Of a stretch of DNA of 64,000 nucleotides, positions 22,322 to 31,958 are shown in pieces. A program made the translations under genes and the position numbers. Within the stretch, counting starts at the first letter, position 1, and each line of letters opens with the position of its first letter. The notes under the pieces are model-generated. The model saw nothing but the letters and a program-made list of their open reading frames with translations. It was not told where the DNA came from and ran no database searches. Source of the stretch: Tubiluchus corallicola (taxonomy: Eukaryota > Priapulida > Priapulimorpha > Priapulimorphida > Tubiluchidae); contig JAQGDQ010000350.1 of NCBI GenBank assembly GCA_030141605.1, positions 185,489 to 249,488 of the forward strand, given 5' to 3'.

Positions 22322-23628
22322 CAGGGCACTTTATTTATGACTTTAGTCATAAATTGCATAAATAGCTTATTTAATACTAATTTCAGATTTTATTTATGAC
22401 TATTTATGACGTGTCAAATTTTGATCAAAAATGCCATCCTGAGCTAAAAGAAATACATATTTTTAATCAGAATCTTGTATTTTGCCTTTCTTCGTTCTTC
22501 ATTACATTAAAATGTAATAAAAATGTCTACTTTCATCATTCCAAGGCCTGAAGTTTCTCGTATTGTTTTGCATGCAGGCATCCCTCCAGACTGAAATCCG
22601 TGATCGTGTTTATAATAATTATAGTATCGGTTTTAATTTGTTTAGGATGACCTATAAAATTACTGCTCATAAAAATCAATCTATTAATTAATTCGTACAG
22701 TCACAATTCGTAGCCACAATTAGTACAAGTAAATAATGTATTTTTTAAATATCGATTTTAAATTTAATGTTGGAAAATACTATTGGCTATTACATCTTTC
22801 TAGGGAACCGTCACGTATGTTTTCTAATTAAAATTACATTAAGCAAAATAACTAAACAAGAAAAACAGTTAAATTTTAATGACAATGAAGCAACAAATTC
22901 TCCCAAAGATAAAATATGCTCAAATTCTAGCAGACGGCATTATTCTTATTTCTTGAGGATGAGGCAGTAAGGCACGGGAAACGCTTGCGGCAAACTCGAG
23001 CTAAAACCTACACCCAAGCCATTGACTTACGCCGCTTAGGGGTAAGCATCGAAGTTCGGTTCGATTCGAATTCGAAAGTCACAAATTCGGTTCGATTCGA
23101 ATTCGCTTTCTGGTAGAGAATGCTCACCCCTAACGCCGCTAGGATGAGAAAGGCACTGAAATGAACGTGCAAAGAAAAGAATTAGAAGTGTAGATTTCTG
23201 TTATTGTGCAGAGCGTAGGTTTGAGGCGGCAGAACTTTAGGACATTAAAATAGGTAAGCTGTCTTTAATTCAAATTTTCGATGGAACGACAACGATTCTG
23301 TCGGTGCCTATTTATTTTTTCGCGGTAACGCGCTCATTTACTTTTTATTATTTAGGTTACTTCTAGACGAGTTAATGACAGATAAACGCATCAGTTAGAC
23401 AGTCTCAGTTACTGTGTTAGTCCACCAAACAGTCACGCGCAAGCTTCTTATGGACTGCCTGTGTGTGTGGGAGAGAGAGAGACGGTGGAAACAGTTTTCT
23501 GTACTGAATTTTTTGTTCCATTCATCGGGAAATGATTATTTTTCTTTCGTTATTTATGACAAATTTGAAATCTTATTTATGACTATTTATGACTATTTTG
23601 CAAGAAAAGTCATAAATAAAGTGCCCTG
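22322..23628. mobile_element. hAT-type TIR element (1.3 kb) nested in the BEL leader
   Basis: The left end CAGGGCACTTTATTTATGAC (continuing TTT) is matched by a perfect inverted right end at 23,606-23,628. Subterminal copies of TTTATTTATGACTATTTATG lie near both ends, as in hAT transposase-binding regions. Flanks are AGCATAGG (22,311-22,318, three bases before the element) and AGCATAGC (23,629-23,636), an imperfect 8-bp target duplication. No transposase ORF is evident; the short frames at 22,767-22,970 and 23,414-23,629 are not recognised. Confidence 0.8.
23037..23132. mobile_element. 96-bp hAT-type MITE nested inside the 1.3-kb element
   Basis: The ends are TAGGGGTAAGCAT and, inverted, TAGGGGTGAGCAT. 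A perfect 8-bp target duplication ACGCCGCT lies at 23,029-23,036 and 23,133-23,140. The interior has two copies of TTCGGTTCGATTCGAATTCG. This is the third nesting level. Confidence 0.93.
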
Positions 23629-23826
23629 AGCATAGCGTACCGGCTCCAAGGTCAAAGGCTGGAAAAGGTCGCAGCGTTTATACAGCACATAACTAACTAG
23701 TACTAGAAATATTCATTTTTATTTGATTGCGTATAGTTTGTGTACCTTTTAAGGTTTGATAAAATTGATTGATTGTTAAACGTGATTGTTCATCTTGTGT
23801 CCTAATCCTATTACTTTACAGCATAC

Positions 23827-26800
23827 ATGTCTATACAGACTCGTAGTAAAACGGCTAAGATGGAAAAAGCGTTAAAAAGTACATATGAATCAGGAGACGA
23901 ACAACATCTTTCTGATACTGAAACTGAATTTGAGGCAGAAACTTTGGATCAAACTTCATCTGTTGATCCGCTTCCCTCAGATGGTTATCAAGGGGTTAAA
24001 CCTAAGAAGCCTGTTGTTACTGTCACTACTACTGACACGCTAGCTTCGACGACAGCGGCTAAACCTGTAACTACGGGTACGGCTACAATTACTACTACAG
24101 CTATTCCTTTGCTGCCTACTTCGAATCCTGCAGCTGCGATGAAAATCGAACCCCAGCAAGTGGCGGCCAACGCTAGACTTTCTTCTTTTATGCTTATCCG
24201 AGCCAAACAAATTGAACAAATACACAAAGATGAACTAGAAGCCAACACTCTTATCTCAGCTTCTTCTAGTGTTATCTCACGAAACCCCAGTCAATATTTA
24301 CAGCGGGTTAAAACTTGCATAGCCTCACTCAAGGCCAGACTTCAGAAGATAGACCAATTGTCAGAATCGATCTTGCAACTATCGGACCCCCACTCTGTGC
24401 TTGAGCTTACTGCACGCTATACAGATGAAGACATCTTACTGTCTAACCATGTGACTTCTCTGATTGCCCAATTAGACATTAAGACTGACAGTGACTTACG
24501 AACTAGCATCTCACCTCAGTCACCAACTCCATTTCATCAGTCATCATTCAGTTCACCGCATGCTTATAGTAGAATTCCTAAACTTGAGATTAAACCATTT
24601 AACGGAAATATACTTGAATGGCAAACCTTTTGGTCAATGTTTTCTGATGTTGTTGATTCTAATCCTGATCTATCTAAAGTTCAAAAATTTCAGCATTTAA
24701 AATCTAAACTTACAGGTGTTGCTGCTCGCGCAGTCGAGGGTTACATAGTTAATGATTCTAATTATTCTACTGTTATTGATTTATTGAAAGACAGGTTCGG
24801 CTGCCACGAAACGATTATTCAGCGGCATCACAAGGAGTTGACACACCTAGAAAAGTGTGGTGATGGTTTAAAAAATTTACGCAGGTTTTTGGATAAAATC
24901 GAAGTTCATCTCAGATCCATTGAGAGTACAGGTCGCAGCGTTGATAGTTCCTTTGTTGTACCGCTTATAGCCGAGAAACTTCCATATAAGGTGCTTTCGG
25001 CTATTCAAACGACAAAAGACATGACTAAGTCCAAATCGTGGTCAGTGGAAGAGTTACGTAATAGCTTGCGTGACTATGTGATACGACTGGAAGCTTTAGA
25101 AGAACAGCTTCACCGTCAACCTTCCACCCCTTCGTCATGGAAATCGGATCGTCCTAAGCCGGCTAGCACTACTAGAAATGACAGCGTGCTGCAGGCGGTG
25201 GATCGACCAGCTAATGCTGTTAAACGTCCAGGGAATTTCAACAGAGGTAAGCGCTCCTTTTGTACTTACTGCAAAAGTTCTGGACACTTTAATGATGACT
25301 GTGATGTTTATACAACTATTTCTGCTCGAAAATCTTTGCTAGTTAATCGTTGTTTGAAATGTTTAAATGATAGTCATTATTCTTCACAGTGTAAATCATC
25401 AGGATTTTGTGCATACTGCAAAGTTCCTGGTCACCACAGAAGCCTCTGTCCGAAGCGTTACCCTCAGGGCAATGTAGAACACAAGAAGTTATCCCAGCAA
25501 CAATCTTCGAAGAAACCTTTACTGTCTCAGACAGCTTCCGAAAACGCTCTATACTCATCTGAAGAACGTGTTTTTCTGTTGACAGCTTCCTGCGTTCTTG
25601 GCAACCCTTTTTCGGATGCCAAATTACCCACGCGCTGCTGGATGGATACAGGGAGTCAATGTTCTTACATGACAATGCAGTTTGCCCAACAGCTAGGTCT
25701 CAATCTCGGTAAACTTGATCATCTCTACCTTGGCACCTTCGGCACTAATAGTGTGCAAAGAGTACCTTGCTATACTTCCAGAGTGAACATGCTTACCAAA
25801 GACAACAAAACTTTACCGATGGTAGTCCGTGTTGTTGAGACAATCTCTCCCGCCACTCATCGTCTAGTTTTGCCTAATGACATCTCAAATTACCTGAACC
25901 GTACTTATGGGCCATCTTTGGCTGACGACTTCTGTAATACTGACGGCACTTTAACCCGAATTGATTTTCTCCTTGGCAACGACTATTTTTTCGAGATACT
26001 TAAACCATTAAAAATAGAAGTTATACCAGGATTTTATCTCTTTGATTCTCACCTTGGGTATATTCTTGGAGGCAGAATACCCAATTATCAAATCCTTGAA
26101 ACTACACCGCCCCACAAATCCAGTCTTTTGTGCTTTGAACCAGGCGTGAGAACTGATGGTCTAGACGAGCCTCATAATTCTACTAATATTTTTGAAACAG
26201 TTTTTGCTAGCTTTGACCACCAAAATAAAAGCAAACCCATTGATGTTGATGTAGACAGGTTCTGGGAATTGGATACAATTGGCATTTCTGACTGTCCTAC
26301 CAATTCTGGTGATGTGGAAGCGGAGAAAAATTTCAAAAACACTATAGAGTACAGAGAAGGAAGATATTACGTTTCATGGCCTTGGAGAAAGAGACAAGAG
26401 GTGCTACCAGATAATTATGCTCTGTCAATTGGTATGTTAAAATCTTGTTTGCGCAGACTCTCCTCCAAACCAGAGTTGTTGGAGAAGTATCATGGTATTA
26501 TTCAGGAACAACTTGGCAAGGGAATAATCGAACTTGTGACAGATGACACTATCACAGGTAACACATTACATTATCTTCCTCACCACCCAGTGATAACACC
26601 ACAGCGTGCTAGCACAAAGATACGTATTGTGTATAACGCATCAGCTAAAGCTAATAAGGCTAGTCCTTCTCTCAACGAATGTTTATATAGAGGAACTGTA
26701 CTTATGCCTGACCTATGTGGGATTTTATTACGTTTCAGGATGCATCCGTATGCTATTGTTAGTGATATCGAAAAGGCATTTTTGGCGGTAGGTCTTTTAG

Positions 26801-29763
26801 AGCCTGACCGTGATGTTACACGTTTTTTATGGATTAAAAACCCTAGTAATGTGAGTGTCACACCTGATAACCTACAAATTTTTCGTTTCCAGAGGGTCCC
26901 GTTCGGCATTCTTTGTTCACCGCATCTTCTATCAGGGACTGTACGATATCATTTACAAAAAATGGAAAACCAGGTACCTGCTGCTAAATTGATTTTACCA
27001 AATATCTATGTCGATAATGTCATTTTAGGCGTGAATTCCACAGAAGAGGCAACTTCTTTTTACTTTCAAGCAAAACAACTGTTCTCCTCTGCATCGATGA
27101 ACCTTCGTCAATGGGGATCCAACAACAAAGACTTCATCGACTTGGTTCCAAAGGATGACAAAGTTCAATCCACGGAGATCAAAGTACTAGGTTTGAAGTG
27201 GAACACAGAAACGGATACGTTAAGTATTTCTCATAAGCTGCTTCCTAATTTACATAACAGTGTTACTAAACGTGAAATTTTAAAGCAAGTTGCTTGTTAC
27301 TTTGACCCACTTGGACTTTTTAGTGCAATTACCCTTAATGCTAAATTGTTTCTTGCAGAACTTTGGAAACTAAAATATGACTGGGATACTTCTTTGAGTC
27401 CTGAATTGGCTGAACGTTGGTTTGATATAGCTGACCATTTGTGTAATATAGTGTTAATAAATTTTCCTAGATGCATTTGTTTTGATCCTATTAATGTTTT
27501 GCACTTTGAGCTCGCTTGTTTTGCAGACGCTTCAGCAGTTGCTTACAGCGCTGTAATTTATCTTCGCCAGCTACATCATGACGGCACTATTCGCACAGAT
27601 TTGGTCTTCACCAAGACAAGACTGGCTCCAAAGAACACAACAATACCCAGGATGGAGTTGTTGGGAGTTCTAATCTGCGCGAGAGCTGCCAACTTTGTTC
27701 GAGAACAGTTGAAGATAAGTGATGTTATATGCACTATTCTTACTGATTCACAGTGCGTTTTGCACTGGCTTCGCTCAAGTAAACCACTGAGTACATTTGT
27801 TACTAACAGAGTAAGTGAATTACGCAGCTACAATGATATGATTTTTCGCTATATACCGTCTGAAAACAACATTGCAGACTTTGCCACTAAACCAAATTCT
27901 GGTGTTCTTAATGAGACCTGGTTTAATGGTCCTGAATTTTTACTTCACGAAAAATCATTGTGGCCTTCTAGTGATCTTCCACCTGTTAATTCAGACGAGT
28001 TAAAGCAAATCGAGTCAGAAATTAAACTTAATGATTCTTGTACTTTTGCTAAATTTGAATCGTCACTCATGACTGTCGATGCAAATAAGGTAGATCTTAC
28101 CGTGATTCCATTGTCTAACCATTCTTCATTTGTCAGGCTGGTTCGTGTTACATGCCTTGTTCTGAAAGCCATCAGGAAATTTCGTCGTGATCCAGATACG
28201 TCTCATCGCATCACCTCTCGTGATATGGAACACGCCACCTTGATGTGGGTAAGGCATACTCAATCAGCATTTACACCTGAACAAATAAGGAACTTCCAAA
28301 ACCTTGGCCCAATGGTCGATAATGATGGAATAATCAGATGCTGTGGTCGACTTGGTAATCTGGACACCTATGGCTCACGAAAACCTGCGTTGTTACCAAA
28401 GGACCACCCCTTTACTCTGCTTCTGGTAAGACACTACCATGTAACTCATTTGCATGTTGGAGCAGCTCAAACGTTAGCTCTGATACGTAAAAAGTACTGG
28501 ATACCATCAGGACGCACTGCTGTCCGTAGTGTACTTTCTAAATGCACCATATGTCGTAAAGTCGAAGGAGGTCCTTTCCGTTTACCTAAAATGGCCGACC
28601 TACCTTCAACCCGTTTGTTTGAAAGTCGGTGTTTTCAATACACTGGACTAGATTATATGGGACCAGTGATCACAAAAGAATTTTATGGCGGCAGTTCTAA
28701 GCCAATTTATGAAAAAGCTTGGATTTGTTTGTTCACCTGCCTTACAACCAGAGCAGTACATCTAGAATTAGTAAATAATCTAACAGCTGAACATTTTCTT
28801 ATGTGTTTGCGCCGTTTTTTTGGTAGACGTGGATTGCCAGATATTATAATTTCGGATAATTTCTCGTCCTTCAAACTTGCCAAGCAAACGGTTACATACA
28901 TTTTTGAAAATGCAATTCTAGATTTTTCAGCTTGCAAGGGTGTAGAGTGGAAATTCATCACACAGTTATCACCATGGACTGGCGGATTTTTCGAACGGTT
29001 AGTTGCTTTGGTGAAGCGTTCTTTGAGAAAGGTAATCGGTAATCATCCTCTTTCACATGTACATCTCAATACTTTGCTTATTGAAATAGAAAATGTTATC
29101 AATAATAGGCCTCTTACTTATATTGATGCTGACATAAATTCTACTCATGCTCTAACTCCTTCAGATTTTCTTAATCAGCAGATCTTGCACACTATGCCTG
29201 AGATGCACTACAGTGATCCAGACTTTACAGTTGGTAAAGAAACCTCAGCACAGAAGTTACTTGCCTTATGGAAGAAAGGTCAACGGATCCTTAGCAATTT
29301 CTGGGCAATCTGGAAAGATGAGTATCTTCTCAGTCTTAGAGAACAGCATCGCAAATATATTTCTCAACCTAAGGTAACCGTTCCGTTTACTCCTTGTATA
29401 GGGGATGTAGTACTGGTAGAAGACCAAAACCTTCCACGAGGACAGTGGCGCCTTGGCAAAGTTCTTAAATTGAAGCCTAGTGCAGATGGCTTAATTCGTA
29501 ATGTTGAAATTCTTGTTAATGGTTCCACTTTGAACAGAAATATTAAATGTCTGTACCCCCTTGAATGTCATTTTCATAACTCATCTCATACGACTTTGAC
29601 AGACGTTTCGACTGAACACGTGTCTTGTCTTAACAAGAATGATGATGCTGCTTCCATTTCAGATGCGGATTCTTCACCTCTACCTGTCAGCGAACGTCCA
29701 AAGAGAAGCCGCCAAAAAGGCAAGAAAATGGCTAACAGATGTCAGCACCGACTTATTATCTAG
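23827..29763 (+). CDS. BEL/Pao gag-pol polyprotein (1978 aa, intact)
   Basis: One ORF from ATG 23,827 to TAG 29,761. Order of domains by approximate residue: acidic and Thr-rich start; gag helical region (about 250-430; KLEIKPFNGNILEWQTFW); three zinc knuckles from about 479 (CTYCKSSGHFNDDC, CLKCLNDSHYSSQC, CAYCKVPGHHRSLC); aspartic protease with DTGS near 607; reverse transcriptase (IRIVYNASAKANKASPSLNE) with YVDN near 1061 where YVDD is usual; RNase H (FADASAVAYSAVIY, TDSQCVLHWL); integrase zinc finger near 1537 (HYHVTHLHVG...CTICRK) and D-D-E core near 1609, 1676 and 1723; basic C-terminal tail. No stop or frameshift interrupts it. It supplies the enzymes for copying via RNA and integration. 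The Asp-to-Asn change in the RT box is the one oddity. Confidence 0.97.
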   Translation: MSIQTRSKTAKMEKALKSTYESGDEQHLSDTETEFEAETLDQTSSVDPLPSDGYQGVKPKKPVVTVTTTDTLASTTAAKPVTTGTATITTTAIPLLPTSNPAAAMKIEPQQVAANARLSSFMLIRAKQIEQIHKDELEANTLISASSSVISRNPSQYLQRVKTCIASLKARLQKIDQLSESILQLSDPHSVLELTARYTDEDILLSNHVTSLIAQLDIKTDSDLRTSISPQSPTPFHQSSFSSPHAYSRIPKLEIKPFNGNILEWQTFWSMFSDVVDSNPDLSKVQKFQHLKSKLTGVAARAVEGYIVNDSNYSTVIDLLKDRFGCHETIIQRHHKELTHLEKCGDGLKNLRRFLDKIEVHLRSIESTGRSVDSSFVVPLIAEKLPYKVLSAIQTTKDMTKSKSWSVEELRNSLRDYVIRLEALEEQLHRQPSTPSSWKSDRPKPASTTRNDSVLQAVDRPANAVKRPGNFNRGKRSFCTYCKSSGHFNDDCDVYTTISARKSLLVNRCLKCLNDSHYSSQCKSSGFCAYCKVPGHHRSLCPKRYPQGNVEHKKLSQQQSSKKPLLSQTASENALYSSEERVFLLTASCVLGNPFSDAKLPTRCWMDTGSQCSYMTMQFAQQLGLNLGKLDHLYLGTFGTNSVQRVPCYTSRVNMLTKDNKTLPMVVRVVETISPATHRLVLPNDISNYLNRTYGPSLADDFCNTDGTLTRIDFLLGNDYFFEILKPLKIEVIPGFYLFDSHLGYILGGRIPNYQILETTPPHKSSLLCFEPGVRTDGLDEPHNSTNIFETVFASFDHQNKSKPIDVDVDRFWELDTIGISDCPTNSGDVEAEKNFKNTIEYREGRYYVSWPWRKRQEVLPDNYALSIGMLKSCLRRLSSKPELLEKYHGIIQEQLGKGIIELVTDDTITGNTLHYLPHHPVITPQRASTKIRIVYNASAKANKASPSLNECLYRGTVLMPDLCGILLRFRMHPYAIVSDIEKAFLAVGLLEPDRDVTRFLWIKNPSNVSVTPDNLQIFRFQRVPFGILCSPHLLSGTVRYHLQKMENQVPAAKLILPNIYVDNVILGVNSTEEATSFYFQAKQLFSSASMNLRQWGSNNKDFIDLVPKDDKVQSTEIKVLGLKWNTETDTLSISHKLLPNLHNSVTKREILKQVACYFDPLGLFSAITLNAKLFLAELWKLKYDWDTSLSPELAERWFDIADHLCNIVLINFPRCICFDPINVLHFELACFADASAVAYSAVIYLRQLHHDGTIRTDLVFTKTRLAPKNTTIPRMELLGVLICARAANFVREQLKISDVICTILTDSQCVLHWLRSSKPLSTFVTNRVSELRSYNDMIFRYIPSENNIADFATKPNSGVLNETWFNGPEFLLHEKSLWPSSDLPPVNSDELKQIESEIKLNDSCTFAKFESSLMTVDANKVDLTVIPLSNHSSFVRLVRVTCLVLKAIRKFRRDPDTSHRITSRDMEHATLMWVRHTQSAFTPEQIRNFQNLGPMVDNDGIIRCCGRLGNLDTYGSRKPALLPKDHPFTLLLVRHYHVTHLHVGAAQTLALIRKKYWIPSGRTAVRSVLSKCTICRKVEGGPFRLPKMADLPSTRLFESRCFQYTGLDYMGPVITKEFYGGSSKPIYEKAWICLFTCLTTRAVHLELVNNLTAEHFLMCLRRFFGRRGLPDIIISDNFSSFKLAKQTVTYIFENAILDFSACKGVEWKFITQLSPWTGGFFERLVALVKRSLRKVIGNHPLSHVHLNTLLIEIENVINNRPLTYIDADINSTHALTPSDFLNQQILHTMPEMHYSDPDFTVGKETSAQKLLALWKKGQRILSNFWAIWKDEYLLSLREQHRKYISQPKVTVPFTPCIGDVVLVEDQNLPRGQWRLGKVLKLKPSADGLIRNVEILVNGSTLNRNIKCLYPLECHFHNSSHTTLTDVSTEHVSCLNKNDDAASISDADSSPLPVSERPKRSRQKGKKMANRCQHRLII

Positions 29764-30405
29764 TGATTAGTGAATAGTAGTAGTGACAGACTTTGAACTC
29801 TCGTTTGTTGATTCAGTACGTCATGGATATGATGATGCAGTTGGTTTCCTGATTGGTTCAGGGCCCGTTCCAATTATGGTTACTAGTTGCGGTTATGATG
29901 GTTATGGTTATGTCAGTCACAGGTTATGGCAATGGTTACACTGCTATGCAGCTGATGGATGGAGTTCATGCCACACTACGTTTGCTATATGGAGTCTAAG
30001 ACAATATTAGCTATTATAAATTGTCCTGTCTTCATTTGTAAATATTGTAAAATACTTAGATTGCATAAAAAATCACCCCCAAAAACAATATAAAACACAA
30101 AACTAAATAGATAGTGTTCTTGCATTGTAACCATGTATAATCACAGATAGCCTGTGCTAGTTTATATAATTTTTGATATTTATTTGGATGTGCCTTTAAG
30201 GTACTTATTTTGATTTTTCTCACCCATATATTTTGACACATAACTTACGCATGTATTTGATACAGTATTTGAGATAGATGGTAGGTTTTTGCAGGTTTCT
30301 CTGTGATCGTTATTTAGTTGTCTAGCATTTTACTACCTGATAGGATTGAGCAAGTTGTTTATTACTTGAACTTTGAACTTAAAATTTTTGTTTTCGTTTC
30401 CAGAG
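29764..30405 (+). other. BEL 3' untranslated region
   Basis: Sequence between the gag-pol stop and the 3' LTR. A 75-codon frame at 29,783-30,010 has no resemblance to an envelope gene and is probably chance. No clear polypurine tract is seen before the LTR (flank reads CGTTTCCAGAG). Confidence 0.7.
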
Positions 30406-31012
30406 TGTCACGGATTCCCGTGATTGAATTCTACTCTACAGCATTGTAAACTAGTTTATTCCGGTTCTATAACCTTTGCAAATTTATCTAGAGTGATTCA
30501 ATTAGGTTAACCTTGAGTTATTCATACGGGCTTCATTCCGAAGCTATAAATTCCTTCGTCACCATTGTACAGGTGAGCATTTGACGGTTGCTTTTCCTAC
30601 AAGCAGACGTCAAATGGTCCGCCTAATTCGTTAGGTGAATTTTTTCCCCCTTTCTTTAATAGTTTTTTTTTGGTTATGTGCTGATGTGTATCTATAATTA
30701 GGTTTACTGCTGTTATAAGAAGTAACTATGTAATTGCGACAAATCTTGTGAATTGAATAAACTTTATTTGGGTGGCCACTCCTTTTTAAACCAATGGTTA
30801 TGCGGTTTTTGTTAAGAGTTAAAATTTAGTCTAAATTATGTTTCAGTAACAGCAAATCATTCTAATTATCAACTCGTAGACTTAAGCGTTATGCACCTTT
30901 CTCTATAAAAAAAAATACACTAGATTATATACACTTCCACGTAATTGTTTAATTAAGAACCAGGCCGACGTCTCTCCCACAAAACTTTATGAAAAAATGA
31001 GCATTTTTCACA
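30406..31012 (+). repeat. 3' LTR of the BEL/Pao retrotransposon (607 bp)
   Basis: Matches the 5' LTR over its whole length. Differences are about half a dozen substitutions (for example GAGTTATTC for GAGTTAATC) plus length changes in T and A runs. Confidence 0.95.
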
Positions 31013-31019
31013 GATGCCT

Positions 31020-31450
31020 CTTAGTGTGACAAAATTAACAACAGCATAGTTGTAGGAGTGAAAGAAAAAAAAGGAAAATATTCCTGGCACTAATTCTGTC
31101 ACAGTTACACATCTCATTAGGCCAGTCAATGTTTGCAAAAAAATCACGCAACTGAGGTAGTGAAGCTTTGCGATAGTCTCTCCATGATCTAATATTTTCA
31201 TACGAATAAGAAAAATCAACTGAAAATTTGAGGCTAGTATCATGGTCACTAGTTGAAAAACCAGGGTTAGCAATGCAAAAGTTGATTTTTCAAGATAATT
31301 GGATAGTAGAAATTCTAAAAAATTCTTATCATGGGTAGAGAAGTTAACATGCCGGGTCAACAAATTTTGATTAATGAGTTTAATGTTCGATTTGTAGTTC
31401 CGCACAGTATTGTTAAAGCCGAGCTTTGATCGACCTAGCGATACGACGCA
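31020..31450 (-). pseudogene. LINE endonuclease relic abutting the BEL 3' LTR
   Basis: On the minus strand, frames joined by apparent frameshifts read NLLTRHVNFSTHDKNFLEF, then NPGFSTSDHDTSLKFSV, then ENIRSWRDYRKASLPQLRDF and FFANIDW. This order (SDH motif followed by a W..Y.KA..L..F...DW block) is typical of the end of the APE-type endonuclease domain in LINEs. It is broken and has no RT domain downstream. Confidence 0.6.
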
Positions 31451-31667
31451 ACCCGGCAACTTGCTGGAACTGGCGGCATATCACACACAGCCAGTTCTGA
31501 GTTTATCAAGTCGACATAAGCAAGCTTACGATGCAACTGGAACATTAGTTCCAATGAGTTGCTCATGATATCTACCCAGTTTTACACAATTGCAACAATC
31601 TGAGCATTGCTTGAAACTCGATGCAACTCTGTGGTAGGATTCCACCATTCACCATTTTTTTCTAGTA

Positions 31668-31880
31668 CATCTGACATCACAAGTGCTGAATTTGGTTGGT
31701 CACTTATAAGGGATGAACTTTGGACTGACTTGCTTACTGGAAAATATGGTGGTGTAAGGTGTCTACCTTATAAACTGAAGGTCCTCGGTTCAAATGCAGA
31801 CTGTATTCCGACTTTTTCACACTTCCTGTCTTTCAAGTTTTGTATCAAAATTTAATTAATTGTGGGTTTGTACCACCATT
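31668..31880 (+). repeat. tRNA-derived SINE, copy with upstream head (pairs with 53,345-53,580)
   Basis: A conserved head (GCTGAATTTGGTTGGTCA...AAGGGATGAACT) precedes a tRNA-like module with a B box GGTTCAAATGC at about 31,788, followed by a tail (TTTCAAGTTTTGTATC...GGGTTTGTAC). The second copy shares all three parts. It lies just upstream of the AIMP1 start codon, so the AIMP1 5' region includes SINE sequence. Confidence 0.65.
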
Positions 31881-31958
31881 TTGTAAAATTAACTTTAATT
31901 TACAGATAGAGTAGATTGTATTGAATCTTTGAAGCTTCACAAGATATTCTGAGTAATC

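Larger units (their letters stand above)
21180..31012 (+). mobile_element. Complete BEL/Pao LTR retrotransposon
   Basis: Two LTRs (21,180-21,784 and 30,406-31,012) flank a long leader, one intact gag-pol ORF and a 640-bp tail. LTR identity near 98% indicates a recent insertion. The leader is interrupted by a nested TIR element. I see no matching 4-6 bp target duplication (left flank GGGAG, right flank GATGC) and no clear polypurine tract before the 3' LTR. Confidence 0.95.

Noticed and set aside
29783-30010. Possible envelope-like ORF after gag-pol of the BEL element
   Set aside because: Only 75 codons, no signal peptide, membrane segment or known motif.
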